From assembly GCA_022113835.1 (NCBI GenBank), contig JAILWY010000016.1, positions 8,091,501 to 8,155,500 of the forward strand: DNA of 64,000 nucleotides, read 5' to 3'. The translations under genes and the position numbers were made by a program. This stretch comes from Atopsyche davidsoni. Taxonomy: Eukaryota > Arthropoda > Insecta > Trichoptera > Hydrobiosidae. The notes beneath the pieces are model-generated. The model ran no database searches. It was given only the letters and a program-made list of their open reading frames with translations, and was not told the DNA's origin. Below, piece after piece: positions 24,210 through 37,570 of this stretch (positions are counted from its first letter, which is position 1; every line of letters starts with the position of its first letter).

Positions 24210-27101
24210 TTTAGAAAATTAGCAAACACATTAGTTATTAGTGACATTTCAATTGAAAATACTGATATTAAAACGTTATACAATTTATTATATACAAAAA
24301 AAATTTAAGTTTACAAAATATTAACTGAATACAAAAAATTCAATAGAGAAATTGACAAATTCTGTAGAATTAAAACCATAAACTATGGAACAACTTATTT
24401 TGCTTGTCTATTGTTGCGGCTTTGAAAAGGCCTCTTCCCACGTTGCGACACAGCTCGCGACCGATTTTTTAATCGCCATTAGTGTCCTATTTAATGAAGA
24501 AAAATACCATAAAAAAATTAAATAAATAAACCACAAATAAAATCTCAAAATAAAGGCACGCTATTGGCTGATTGAAAATCAGTCGCCAGTCGTGTTGCGA
24601 CGTATCTAGAGGCCATATGCAAGTATTATTTTTGTTGTTGCAATGACCCATCAACTCTGCTATCTTTTCACTCTGCGAGAGTATCTATCAATGACTATTA
24701 GTAAATTAGTAAGCAAGGGATTTCTGTATTATTATGCTGTATCTATTTTATTATTAATAACAACAACAAAGGGGGTGATAATTATTTCACAAAAAACTAT
24801 AGTTTGGACCGTTCTTCCATAAGTCACATCTTTGCAATATGTGATAAAGTTTAGAAACAAATTTCCTAGTCTTTAAAGCATATTTGTGATACCAGCCAGT
24901 GATGTGATACAGTGCTTGAAAGGTTTTGTACTTTTTTAATATTGTTGTTACAATGTTTTCAAAGTGTCAATTATTTTAAAAATATTTATGTGTATATATT
25001 TTTTACATCTCTTTACTTTAAATATAGGCTTGACAATAAAAAAAAATGTAATACAGTGATACTTGTTCCCCATTTCAAATAAAAATTGTGACATGATTTT
25101 GTGTACTAAAATGTTTACTTATAAACTTTTCGCCTTTTTAGATTATTGGAGTATAATCATTCCCCGAGTTATGGTTCTTTTGTGATCAGGCTTATGAGCT
25201 TTTTGAATAAAAAATATTCCCCCAAGTTATGAGACTTGGTTAAGAACTATGGGTCTATAGACATCGGTGCCTAATCAATCGACTAATAAATATTGGATGA
25301 ATATTGAATTCAATGTATTGCTTTTTTATTTATTTAATGTATTGCCTTTTGGCTAAAATCTAGCTATTTTCAACACTAAAATAATTATTATATTGAGAAT
25401 GGTTGTGTGCATATAATTGATGAAACTAAAAAATAAGCTCAATCTTACGCAATAAATGAAAATGCATACGTACAAAGCATTATTGATTTTGCTGGCAACG
25501 TTGCTTCAGAAAAAATATGAATTTTAGCATTTTATATTTTAATATTTTTGAGTAAAATACTTGAGTGATTTTCCACATGTACAAAGTCAAAAATAGCTAC
25601 TGGCATAATAATTTCCATAATTTTCTAGCCTATTTGGTTTAAATTTCATTTATGGCAAAGAGAAAATTAAAAACACTTCAAATATTCAAATATGCTTACT
25701 TACCCTTCAAAATAATGCCTGAATATTTCTTCAGATCAGTTGCGTACTCTCAAGCAATAATCTACTACATGCTCTAAAGATGTATTTACTATAATCATTT
25801 CTAATTTATTTTTCTAGCCTTTGGATGCACATATCCCCTGTTTCAGACATAAGAATATTGGAATTTTAAACAAATAACTTTTTTTTATTAAATAGAAGAC
25901 AATTTTTAAATAAATACATGAGTGGTAACAATTTTCAACAAAACTCTTAAGTTTGCCAGTTCTTTGATTGAAAAATAAAGAGGATGGTATCTGGTTGAAA
26001 TAAAAAGCAAAATCAGCATAGAAATAATTTATTTCATTTCTCTTTTTTATAATTTCTAAGAAAAAAATCCAAATTGTTAATTATTACATTTAAAAAATAC
26101 ACAATCAATATATATTTTTTTTGTTTTTCATTCATGGGAAATTATGAACAGGTTCATAAATTATGATTTATTCAGTCTACAGAATATTGATATACTATGA
26201 CTGTGAGTAAGCTTTATTACACTATATACAACACAAATGCGAGACAATGCCAACAATTAGGAGTCTTGTTCCTTGTCAAATTTCTAAAATGATAAAAAAT
26301 GATAGAGCCCTATGGTGCGAGACCCGGCAGGGGTCCGCTCCTCAACTTAACACTTATAGGATATTACAACACTCACGTTTGTGCACTCTAAAGTCTCAAT
26401 TACACCACATCCATCACATATAACTTTATAAATACTGTATATAAACTTGTTGCTTTCTTGGAATGCTGCGGATATAGAACTCTATGAGGCAGGGTTACTT
26501 CAATGTTTTATTTGCTCTACGCTTTTGAATCTCCATAGAAATTATGGTTTCATTTATTAATAACACACCGAGTAATCGATCACGGTGAAAATAAAATCAC
26601 CTTTATGAGAGTTTTCGTTAAACATCGCCCATCTAACTTTCTGCTTTCATTGTCTACAGATTCCGTATTTTTTTTAAGAAAAAGCGACATCATCAATTTC
26701 ATCATTCAAGTCTGTGAGTGTGTTAAATAAAAAAAAACTTTATCTTAATAAGCGTACAGGTTTGTCAAAATATTTTTTAACTGTCTCTAAACAGGTACAA
26801 TATGAAAATGTATCACAATCGAAGACCTATTGGTGATGGAGTACGTCGTGAGGTCATAGCTTTTTGAAAAAATTGTTTTAACATTACAGCCATATTCCAC
26901 GAGAATTCTCGAATATCAAATTTTCAAAAGAGTTTTAGTCTATCCAACCTCTGGATGGTTCTCCTTGACTCGAGAGAGACTCGACTCACTCTGACACAAG
27001 CTTCTGCTTTCATCGCCGGATGTCACTCCTCGACAAAAGGGCTGCCTACTTGTCCATACAGACCGGTGACAGAGGTTTGTGTGCGTCGCTAGAGTCTGCC
27101 T
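24210..27101. other. spacer with scribbler 3' UTR and ANKLE1-like promoter
   Basis: Both flanking genes are on the minus strand. The part just below 27101 should be the 3' UTR of scribbler, and the part just above 24209 the ANKLE1-like promoter. A MITE lies at 24429-24614. An isolated GC-rich block at 26305-26345 stands out from the AT-rich background and might be a conserved 3' UTR element. No coding exon is supported here. Confidence 0.45.
24429..24614. mobile_element. fold-back MITE, copy 1
   Basis: The ends are long imperfect inverted repeats. The left end reads GGCCTCTTCCCACGTTGCGA, then CACAGCTCGCGACCG. The right end, read in reverse, is GGCCTCTAGATACGTCGCAA, then CACGACTGGCGACTG. The centre is an AT-rich loop. 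The arm AAATAAAGGCACGCTATTGG recurs in a second copy at about 39.5 kb, so this is a repeat family. No transposase is encoded. I could not define a convincing target duplication. Confidence 0.65.
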
Positions 27102-30100
27102 TCACTTTGGTGGGAAGGAATTAATGACCGTGACCGCGGCTGCCCGTTGACTAGCTAGCACGGCCGCTGCAACCAAAACAGCCTCCGATTAGAAATTTAT
27201 CTACAGCTTATCTTCTCCTGACATCGACTAACCTTTTCTCTGTGCTATTGGACATCACTAATTATAGTTTTATCCCTAACTTATGCTGCGTCCAAATGCA
27301 GCAATATTCTTCATAATATGTATAATAAATTTTTCAGTAAGCAATGCTCATATAATTTTAATTTGTAGAAGTGATCAAATTTGCAAAAATATCAGGATCA
27401 ATATTTATAGTCTTATTTTATGTTTTTAAAGGCAGGTATTAGTGAAACTACAATCTTAAAAGAATTAAGAGTAGACGTAGTTTGCTGATGTTCTGTTTCG
27501 TTGTATTTAATAATAGAAAATTGAAAGATTTAACGGGAAGACTTAAATATTAACAAACGCCCTTAGTGCTCAGATACTCTAGTTAATCAATTATCTTTAT
27601 AGGAATACAGATTAGACGTTATTTAAATGTGAAATATCAAGTATGTTAAAGTTATGGCAGTTGTAGTTGAGAAACTTCAGGTCCTCTTTTATCTTTGGAT
27701 GTACCAAGTTGTATGATGTGAATGGAGATTTGTATACCTATTATTATAAAAATGATTCAATTATCTTAATACTCTACACATTAAACTCATTATACTTTGG
27801 ATCAAAAGGCGATCACAAAACATAGTGAAAATCCCATACAATGAGTAACATTCACTTATGAAAAGATACAATGAAAGCAGAAAATAACATGTGACCGTGA
27901 TTCAAGATAATATTTATAGTTTTCGTTGAGTTTACATCCAAGCAGTATAAGAATACTGGTGAGGACTACCTCGCGCATCAGACGTGTATGAACAGGTCAG
28001 AGGGTCAGATATGATGAAAACATTTCATTCAATTATTTTAAGTACAAAAATATTGATACAACAGAACACATTTTCTAAGTAGCATCTCTAAGAAGCCGAG
28101 TGTTGAAAACCAATTCGCATTTCGAGGACAAAAATATATGTACAAAGAAAAAAGAACATTTTTTATCACAGATTTGTCTACAACACCTAAAAAATTATGA
28201 CTTAACATAGCACAAATACTGCATTATTATTTTGTTTATGTTACTCAAATGAATCTTATCATAAGCGTTAGGTCTAAACTTCTATTATACATAATATTAG
28301 TATCTCACTTGTCACTTTCCACTGAAGTCAATTCTCTACATTACAATCTAGAACAAAACTATATGAAGTTTTATATAACCACCAATATGGCGTACGATGT
28401 CAAGCATAAGCTTCTAAATTATTTAACCTTTAAATTTCTCAACACCTTATAATAATATGCAGTATTCAATTGAAAATATTTCTGAGCAGTTACGGATCCC
28501 GAATTTCTCATCGAATATCACGCAACAAGGAAAAATGCACATTACTTTAATCTAACTTAACTTCTTATATTATATTAAAATGTCTCTTTCGCTCCCTGCC
28601 CCGATACACGTCTGAACCCTCACAACACTTCATTTAAAATATTACTATAATTTAGTACACGGTAACCGTGACCTTTTCTAAACAATTTGATAATGAAATG
28701 TCAGAGTATGTTCAGCATAATTGTATCTACCGACCTCATGAATCGCAAAGAAAATTTCCTGTAAAGTTTTAAGTAGACCGTATCTCAGATCGAGACAGAA
28801 ATTTTAGTATACTGGTGCAGAATAGCTACTATAAAAATGTTCTAACGACCATTCCGTCGTGTGTCACTAAAAATTCACTGATGGATTGTTTCTCAACAGT
28901 TGGGAGACGATCCTATCAGATACGGTCACATTTAATGCAATCGGATATACAATTTACCGATGCATTAGTGCTACTTTACAGAAAGGGCGACTCGCGAGGG
29001 CGGGGCTCACGCTCGGCCCGCAGGCTGTGCGGGGGCGGGCGCGGGGGGCAGGGGCTATTGTCACGGACGCACAAGCGGCTTACCTCCGTAAGGCGCGGGG
29101 TAGAGCGGATAGCCGAGGCCCACGTGCGTATGGTGATGCGTATGTACATGGCGCTGCGGGGGTGGTGAACGAGCCTCCTTGCCAGTTGGCTCAGCAGGCG
29201 GTGTGGGCCCGGTGGCCTTAGCAGGTGGCGCAGATGTCGTAGGAGGAGCTGCGGGCGCAGGGGCGGGTGGGCCAGCCTTGGGTGTGGGCGACTTGAGTGC
29301 ACGCTCTTGTAGCTCGTGAATTTTGTGTGACGTATAGTACTGAGATGCATGATGTTGGAGAAGCTCTAGAGCCTTGGCTGGCGGAGGCGGGCGACTGAGA
29401 TCCTCTGGGGCATGATAGCGTGGCATCTGGCCTGGATGCAGGTAAGGCCCAGGTCCATAAGGCCCAGATACCAGCATCGGATTTAATCCTCGGTATACAG
29501 GGTCAAAAGGCAAACCTCCGTAAGGTGAGGGCTGCATGTACGAGGGGTGTAGGTAGTATTGAGAGGTGGGCGGAGGGGGAGGTCCAGTGGTCTCCATGGT
29601 AGGTTTCTGTCCTTCCTGCTTGATGGGCTTTGTATCTTCTTTTCCCGCAGTCTTAGATCCCTCCTCAGATTGCTTGGAGTCCTTGCTCTGAGACATTTTG
29701 GCAGTACTCTGACCGGAAGACGGTTTACCCTGAGGGGATTGCTGCATCATTTGCGGTTTTCCTCCATCGAGACCACTATCTTTTCGGCGTTGTTGTTGTT
29801 GTTGCTGTTGCTGCTGTTGCTGCTGTTGTTGCTGCTGCTGCTGCTGCTGTTGCTGCTGTTGCTGCTGCTGTTGCTGCTGTTGCTGCTGTTGCTGCTGCTG
29901 TTGCTGCTGTTGCTGCTGTTGCTGCTGTTGCTGCTGTTGTTGCTGTTGTTGCTCCAGTGACATGTAGTATCTAAAAAAGATTAAAATTATGTTGAAATTT
30001 AACAGAAATGGCAACATTACACTAGTCTAAAATTCTAAGAGAACTATTGAATGGTTACAATAATAAAAAAAGCTTTTTACCTTCGCATTTCTTCCTCTCT

Positions 30101-32225
30101 TTGATGATGCTGCACCTGCTGGTGTACGTGTTGGGCCTGTTGATGCCTCTGGAATAAGTAGGGATTCATCTGCGACTTCATTTCTATACTCTCCTTGAGA
30201 ATTTGGTGATTCTCATTGGGATGTTTTCCATCCTTCCCACCATCTGCTTGTTTGGGTTTGGATGAAGGCATGTGCGGTTGCTGGGAGGCACCGGGCGGTT
30301 TGCCATTGCTATGCTCAGCAGGGCTGGGGCTAGCTTTGCTGCGCTCCCGCTCTCTCTCTTGCTGGTCCTTCATCTTGTCCTCTGGAATCATTGATATTGC
30401 TCCGTAATTGGGATCCACATTGTAGGAATACCCCTGCGGCATATATCCGTATGGGTAATAATGCTGAGGCAGCATTTTCTGAGGTCCCGGACCTTCCGGG
30501 GGACCTTCTCTCTTGATTTCCTTGTCGAGCGGCTTGCCATCCTGAGGTTTTCCAGGCTCCTCTTTCAGCTTGGGAGGATCGTTCAGTCCTTGACTCTGGA
30601 CGGAGGGGACGAGGTACGGCGGCTGTCCGAAAAACTGGTACATCCCGTAGCCAGGGGGAATAGAGTGGGGAAGGGGAGGAACACCGTCGGGCTTCTTGTC
30701 ACCCGGACCCTTGGCCTTGTCCGCGTCCTCGACGGGAGGTGCCGCGTCGTCCGAGATGTCCGAGTAGGCCGGACTCTGTACCTCATCCCGCCCGGGCCTC
30801 TCCGGCCCGAAAGGAGGCGCTTGCTCCGGAGGGTGGGGACTGCCGCCGGGAGACTTGCGGCTTTTGGATTTCTTGTAACCCTGCGGTTTGAGCGGAGGCC
30901 GGCCGTCCGGGTGCTTCTTCTCCTCGGGCATGAGGGCGGCCGTGGGCTTCACCTTGAAGTGCTGGCCGCCTTGAGGGGACGGAGGGGGGCCCTTCGGCTG
31001 TCCCGGAGGACCGGCGCCCTGGGGCAGAGGAGAGCCGACTTCGGGGCTCGGCCGGGACGGGTGCTGCCCGCGATCGGCCAAAGGCAGGGACGGGTGGGGC
31101 GGCGGGTGGCTCTGGGGCGGCTGACCGGAGAAGGGCTGCGAGAGCGCGGGAGCCGGAGCGGCGACCGCCGGAGGGGCGGCTCCCGCCGGCTTGCCAACAA
31201 AACCGGGCGCGGGGAAGTCTTCCTGAGGCCCGAAACGCAGAACGCCGGGCTTGACGGGCACCGGCTTGCTTTCGGCGATCGCTGCGGGCGCGGCCGCCGC
31301 GACGGGCGGCACGACGGGCGGAACGGGCGCCAGGGCGGCGGGCGCGGGCGGGAGCGGGGGCGGAGAGGGTGCGCGAGGAGCCACCCGAACGGGCTCGACG
31401 GACACGGGCAACGGCGAAGGCACCGGCGGCGCGGGTTCCTCTTTGGCCGGGACCTCGGTAGGCTTCTCGGGAGACTCGGCGGGGGCGGGCGGACTGGGGG
31501 TCTCGGCGCCGGATTCGTCGTTGTCGGAGACGGAGGGGGCGTCCTTGGACTCGTCCTCGTCGAGCGCGCCGTGCGCGTGGGAGCGGTGGTACTTGAGGCC
31601 GTTGATGTGCTTGTACTTTTTGGAGCAGTTGGGCTCGGGGCACTCCAGCAGCGCGGGCGGGGCGGGAGGAGCCGGCGGGGCGGGAGGCGAGGCGGGCGGG
31701 CTGACGGGCGCGCGGCGCTTGGGGGCGGGCGAGTCCTCGTCGGGCACGCGAGCCTTCCGCTTGGCGGCGGCGGGCGAGGCGGTGGCGGGCGGCGCGGGCA
31801 CGGCGGGCGGGGGCGAGGGCGGCTCGCGGGCGGAGCCGAGTCCGCCGGCCGCTCCGCCGCCCCTGCGCCCCTTGGCGCCCCCGTTGCGCAGCTTGCTGTG
31901 GACGGAGGAGCGGGTCTCGGTGAAGTTGCTGAGGTCTCCTCCCGGAGCGGCCGCCCTGCCCCGCTTGCCTCTCCCCTTGGGAGTCCGCGCGTCTAGCTCC
32001 TCGGTAGGCGAATCGCAGAACCTGAAACCCACCACGAGCATCGCATTATGGAAATGAATTTTAAACTTCAATCGGAAAGGTCTCCTCGATGAGACACGCT
32101 TTATTTAAAAATATTTGAATTAAAAATTAGCTCATACCTGGGAGGCGCCCAGTCGTGGCGAGTACAGTCCAACAGCGTACCGACGTAAGTTTTCCCTCTC
32201 CAAGTGACATTTACGACCAAAACTC
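27102..32225 (-). CDS. sbb: scribbler/brakeless (ZNF608/ZNF609 family) transcriptional co-regulator, last four coding exons (5' partial)
   Basis: Exons (minus): 32225-32138, 32021-30081, 29970-29084, 27166-27102; all GT-AG and in phase. The first encodes the conserved block [17 protein letters not shown] plus TRHDWAPP, which continues as [13 protein letters not shown]2H2 finger ([19 protein letters not shown], then RSHAH) lies near 31574-31643. A Pro-rich region follows with [11 protein letters not shown] and [20 protein letters not shown]. The third exon starts RYYMSLEQ and holds 54 glutamines, then [13 protein letters not shown] and [20 protein letters not shown]. The last exon supplies [25 protein letters not shown], the typical family C-terminus. 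Scribbler is a nuclear corepressor acting in photoreceptor axon targeting, behaviour and embryonic patterning in Drosophila. The N-terminal exons lie beyond 32225 and were not found in the window. The very GC-rich coding sequence contrasts with AT-rich flanks. Confidence 0.95.
27167..29083 (-). other. last intron of scribbler
   Basis: It runs from donor G|GTAAGC at 29084/29083 to the acceptor TTTTGGTTGCAG ending at 27167. Skipping the donor gives a short alternative end, GGKPLVRP, with a stop at 29061. The stretch is AT-rich apart from its first 120 bases. No internal exon is supported. Confidence 0.75.
29790..29951 (-). repeat. CAG/CAA trinucleotide tract encoding 54 glutamines
   Basis: An uninterrupted run of 54 CAR codons in scribbler, with CAA and CAG interspersed. 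Mixed codons make it less prone to slippage than pure CAG, but length variation between alleles is likely. The antisense strand reads as poly-Leu, which is not a gene. Confidence 0.95.
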
Positions 32226-35200
32226 CTGAAAAGATAGAAAACGAATTGTTAAAAATGATCATTTTTATCGAGTAATGATGACAATGTCTCCCATCTTTAC
32301 TATCTAATTTGATGAAAACCTCATTGATCAGTTGAACAAAAAAGTTGCCTTTGACAATTCAGTCGTTTTCAGTATTAATATTATATATTTATATATATCT
32401 TAAACCATAAACAATAAATAATAAACGAGTTGATAAGCTGATAGACTCGAGTCAATCCAAAAAACTATGAATAAAATAAGAATACGATTATCATAAAAAA
32501 GCTTGTAATGCAGAGCTGGTAAATCATTCAAATGGGTGCGGGAAACATAAAGATAAATGCACTGTCAGAGAGAAGCGAGTCTCGGCGCTTTTTACGATAT
32601 ATCCTGGTTCATCGGATCAAACCCGAACAACTCCATCCCGAGCGACGTGGGCGACACAATTACGTAAAAAAATAACAATACGGCTTTGGGCGATTCCGAA
32701 CAGTTGCGATTATTCTCTGGAGTAAAAAACGCTCGCGTACGAGTCCCGCGATGCCTAATTGAAACGATTAGCGGTTAGAAAGTTCGGACGGAGTTGCGGC
32801 GCCGGCGAGCTCTGGGCTGCGTCTTGCAAAATGAAGAGGTCGGGGAGCAGGTGAACTTTGAATACTAAAAATGATTTGGGGAAACAATCATTTGAGAGGT
32901 GCCGCAGTCTTGTAGCAACATTTTATCACTCTCGGAATTGCGTCACAAGACGCACGAGTGAATTGGATTTAAATTTACTGTAGATTATATAATCAGTTTT
33001 GATTATATGCGAAGATAATCAGAAACAAAGAAAACATGCTAAAAATCATATCACTTTAATGTGATACTTTTATCGTAGTTTATTGTGTTTATATAAAAAT
33101 AAGATAGATTAGGTTTACGTACGATATTAGTCATAGAATTTATTTAATCTAAGTGTCTTATATATCCGTCGAGTTGATATGATAGTATCAGTGTTGACAA
33201 TAAAATACTAGAAAACAAATATACATACTTAGCTACTATAAAGTGCGCTTTGAATGTGTAAGAAATTTTGTTACCAAATTATATAAATAGGAGTAAGAAA
33301 AAAGTTGCATGGACGATAGGTGTACATTCACTTTAATCACAGATTACTTCAACTAATCGACTATAATTAATACGCTATAAGCCGTGCGGGGAATAATGAG
33401 ATTCTAACTGCCATCAACAGTAAATAAAGTTACACCGCGGAGGTATTCTCATCTCACAATCATAATTCCGCGGAGAAATAAACTAAAAGTGGGCACCCAA
33501 CGAGAATAAAGGAGCGAAGGAATAAATGTATAAAGGTAGCCGAGCCCATCAATCAGCCGAGGGAAGCTGTCAGGGCCGACGCACAAGATGGCCGCCAAAA
33601 CGGGCCCCGTGCAACTTTTATTTTTATAATTTTAAAACTATAAGGCGCATAACGATAATCTTGTATTTATATTATTAGGTAAACCGACTAAGCAAAAAAT
33701 ATGTAAGATGGATAGGTCACAGGTTTGAAATAAATCAATTTTTTTTTAAATTTATATATATTATTTATCTCATTATATATTGCGCGAGAATCATTGGATA
33801 ACTAATATATTTATATATGGTTCAGAAAAAAATCATTGGGTGTTTAAATTTGTCCTATATTTACTATAAATGTTATTTTTATCGAAAACGGGATTTGTAC
33901 AATATATTGAAAAATAAAATGTTCTAGTATAAATTAAGATTTGCAAAGTTTAGTGAAGGTACAAGGCTGGCCTCTGAGCGGAGGTGGCTTTGTTGTGTCG
34001 TCATATTAAAGCTTTTATTCACTGCCTCCGCGATAGGACCGCAGAATGTTTAGCAAAAAACGGCACATTTCTTGAAGCAGCTTCGCTCCGGCAATTTATT
34101 CTGAAGTTTCAGTTTCTGAGTTATGACCGGTTATAACGAAAGCGCCCCGAAATTGGGGACGATTTTTCATGTTAATATTATGTACAAGTTTTTGCGCAGC
34201 AGTAAAACTCACACAGAAACGGAATATATAAACCGAATTCGGCCGAATGTCCTAAATAAACTTTCTCATTATTTATCGTCGGGGGGTACTTGCGAATTCA
34301 ATTTTTTCATGCTCGTTGATTTATCGAAGATTCCAACGCAAACGTATTCAATGTTACAAAATAGGCTAAACGTCCATAATTTCGTGGACGACATAATCTA
34401 GCAGTTCAATTTGAGAAATTTAATTGCGTTTGGTCTTATTGAGTTTTTCCGTCTTCGGTGATCACAGTTCTCAGTAGACGGATGGCGTTTGATCTGTGAA
34501 TAGAGCGGTGGTCGATTTCGTCGAGTAATTTGGGCGAAGGGCGACATGTCTGGCTTGACTCAATAATTGAAGTCAATTGTTCTGTCGGGAGCCGCCGGCG
34601 AGACGCCGGATCACTCCCGTCCGCGACTGCGCGAGGAGGCTGCGAGGGAAAATATACACAACACCATTTCCAGTCAATTATCACACTCCGAGTTGTAATG
34701 GGCGCTTCTGACTCGTGTGAATTAATTTTATTACCGACCGTTGGAACTGACTCGTTTCGCCTTTTTGAGCACCCAAAAAGACGGACGCTTGCGAATCTGC
34801 AAGTGCTACACGCATTTCAATTACAAACGAGCTACGTTTGCACGGAATAACGGTACATCTAGAAAATCAAAATAAATAGCGGCCTGTTTCGCCTTGAGAG
34901 AAAAACTTCATCGATTGACATTCGTGCGCACGCTTCAATTTATTACAACATAATGTTTTCGCATGAATATATAATGAATATAAAAAAAATCAATATTATC
35001 ATAGACGTGGGCGTACATTATCACTGTAGATTTGATAGCTTTCTCATTACCGTTCGATTTGCACACGTTCTTTATTGCGAAAGAAAAAATAAATAAATAT
35101 CTCGACTGGGAGTAAGCGGTAGGAGCTCATAACGCTCGGGGAGGGACTGTAAAAACGACGCGGCGGGTGTACTTACAAGGATTTGTTTCGCCTTTGCGAG

Positions 35201-37459
35201 AGACCTGACAAGATGATAAATAACGCTCGAGTAAACAGCCCGCCGCGTCGAGGAGCCATTGTTTGCAAACGAGACCGAGTGCGTTCGAGCTCGTACCGCA
35301 CCGCGGCACGAATCAATTCTGAATACCATTATTTGGAAGATTGGATGTCTGGAGCCAGCCGACGTCATTCTTCAAACTCGGACTCGTCTAGCACGTCATT
35401 AGAATAAGAATGACTTTTCCAGCTATCGGTATCTTTATATGAATATATCGCATCGCGAGCTGCGAATATTCAAACGGATCGCAAACGAAAAAAACCCGCA
35501 ACGACATAGTAGTATAAAAATGGCGTGGCGTGCTTTCGGTGAAATCAGCATTATATAAAATAAATAATCGGGCAGCTTTGCGCGTATGCGTCGACGGACC
35601 GATCGAATGTTAGCTCTATCATACCCGATCTGGTAATATTATGCCTCACTCCCCCGAGGCGTGAAAGAACGAACGGCCGCTGCAATTAAATAATGATTGA
35701 AACATTAGCCTGCCCGAGATTGGAATAACATGTTTATTCGTTTCCTGGTGCAGAAGCCGCCGGGAGCTGGACGGACGCCCTCGCGGCTAATTGATATTGG
35801 CAAGCTCTACCCTCGACTGTGCCTTCACTCGGCGGCGTCACTTCACTCGATTGGATTGAATTTGCTTTCGTCTATTGCGCCACTTTACCCGCTACATGTA
35901 AAAGTATAATTTCCGAAACAATGTGTTTATTAAACAAACAAACTCCATTGAAGGCGGCCGTCGCCCTGGATATCGTAAAATAATTATCATAGTAAACATG
36001 ATAATTCCGTAAAAAATACAAGCTAAATTATTATTAAATAAACTCGGGTTTAAATTCAATTTAACAATTTCCTTACTTGAAAACGCTCCGTATCCATTGA
36101 AGGGGAGGCTAATATTCCAAGTCGATTTTTGGGGAGCGGTTTGGTAGAATTCTTATTAGGGGAGAAAGAAGCTTTTAGTTATCGTCTTACTGAACAATTT
36201 TAAGCTTAGTATTGATTTTCACTCCCCCAAAAGAAGATCGTACACAAAAAAATAAGATTTAAAAAAAACCAGAGGTATTTAAACCACTGCACACGAATAC
36301 ATTCGTTTTGTGATATTTGTTGCAACGCATCGGGAGAGCATATCATTCGGTAGAGGCGTATAAGGCGTCCGTTCTCCGATAACATTTATTATTGATTCAG
36401 AACAAGGGGATTATTTGGCTTATTCCAGATGAAACGGCTTCGGGGTGGCATCAATCACTCATCCGCTCCTTTTGTCGTGTGCCCCTGTTCGCGAGGGCCG
36501 GGCGGACTGTTAAATATTCAGTCCGCGCAAAAAGCGGATCTCGCAGTTTACCGGCGACTCCCGATGCGCGTATTAATTTGTAATCAAAGCATTCCAATAT
36601 GCGGCCCGTAATTAATTGAGTCATTATAATTTCCAGTCGCTCGGTCGTGTCGCCGGGACTAGAGCGAATGGCGGCTCCTCGGGTGAACGGCGCAGGGGAC
36701 CTTTTTTATTGCGATTTTTGGAGTGTACATTATTCTTGATTGCTCGATTTGCATTAGACAGCCGTTTGTACTATATGAAAACATAAGCACCAAAACCGCT
36801 GCAAAATGATAACTATTTATTTAATTGTACAAGTAATATATATATATATTCCTTAATATCACATCGAGCGATAAAGATTATTTTAAGACTATAAATGGAT
36901 ATTCAATAGAGTTATATGATATGCATTACTTAACATTCCCGCAGCGTCTCGTGGAATATAAATTATCAACCGTGTGTTATTCAATTAAGAAACTCTCGAT
37001 AAATCTCAGGTGCGGCTCCATATTCGGCGTTCGAGCTGAGGCTGTCCATCAACACTAGTATTATATCTACAAGATATCTGTCGTGCCACTCCGTACGGGC
37101 CAAACACAAAGAGCCGCAAAGCGTTTGCGCCGGGTCAGCCGAGTTTGTAATATAAACGTACGCCATTATGCGAATGCAATATGACTAGAAATTAAAGCAG
37201 GCGGAGGAGTCCCGAAAAGGAGCGTCATCTCGTTCCCTCTCGGGCGGGGCGGGTGTCGCCGTCTCATTCAATTTAACGGCTCAATGCAGACTCTGAATAT
37301 GCGGCCGGCTCCCCGAAAGGTGGTCGTTTCCCCACTCGAATTCAGGAAGTCGTATCGTCGTCGCGATCGTGCGACGAATCGCAATATAACAATCCGGGTG
37401 GACGTGCCGCAAATATTATATCGCGTCATTGTGCCGCGCTTCGGGAAGAATGTGCCGCG

Positions 37460-37570
37460 AGCCGCGGGGGAGGCCGTCGGGGAGGATGTCGGGGAGGCCG
37501 CGGGGGAGGCCGTGGAGGAGGATGTCGGGGAGGCCGTGGAGGAGGATGGGAGGAGGATGTCGGGGAGGCC
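37460..37570. repeat. GC-rich minisatellite (GGGGAGGCCG / GGAGGATGTC units)
   Basis: Two alternating modules, GGGGAGGCCGnGG and GGAGGATGTCGG, repeat about 5-6 times in all. This gives an artefactual Gly/Arg/Glu-rich open frame. Confidence 0.8.

Noticed and set aside
29061..29083. Stop at 29061 as the true end of scribbler
   Set aside because: A strong donor (G|GTAAGC) precedes it, and an in-phase exon at 27166-27102 restores the conserved family C-terminus. The read-through end is kept only as a possible variant.
29559..29960. Plus-strand frame with a long poly-Leu run
   Set aside because: It is the antisense of the CAG/CAA glutamine tract in scribbler.
30461..32057. Long plus-strand frames (up to 511 codons) and a 286-codon frame on the minus strand
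   Set aside because: They are shadows of the GC-rich, Pro-rich scribbler exon, with Arg/Gly/Ala-rich composition and no domain.
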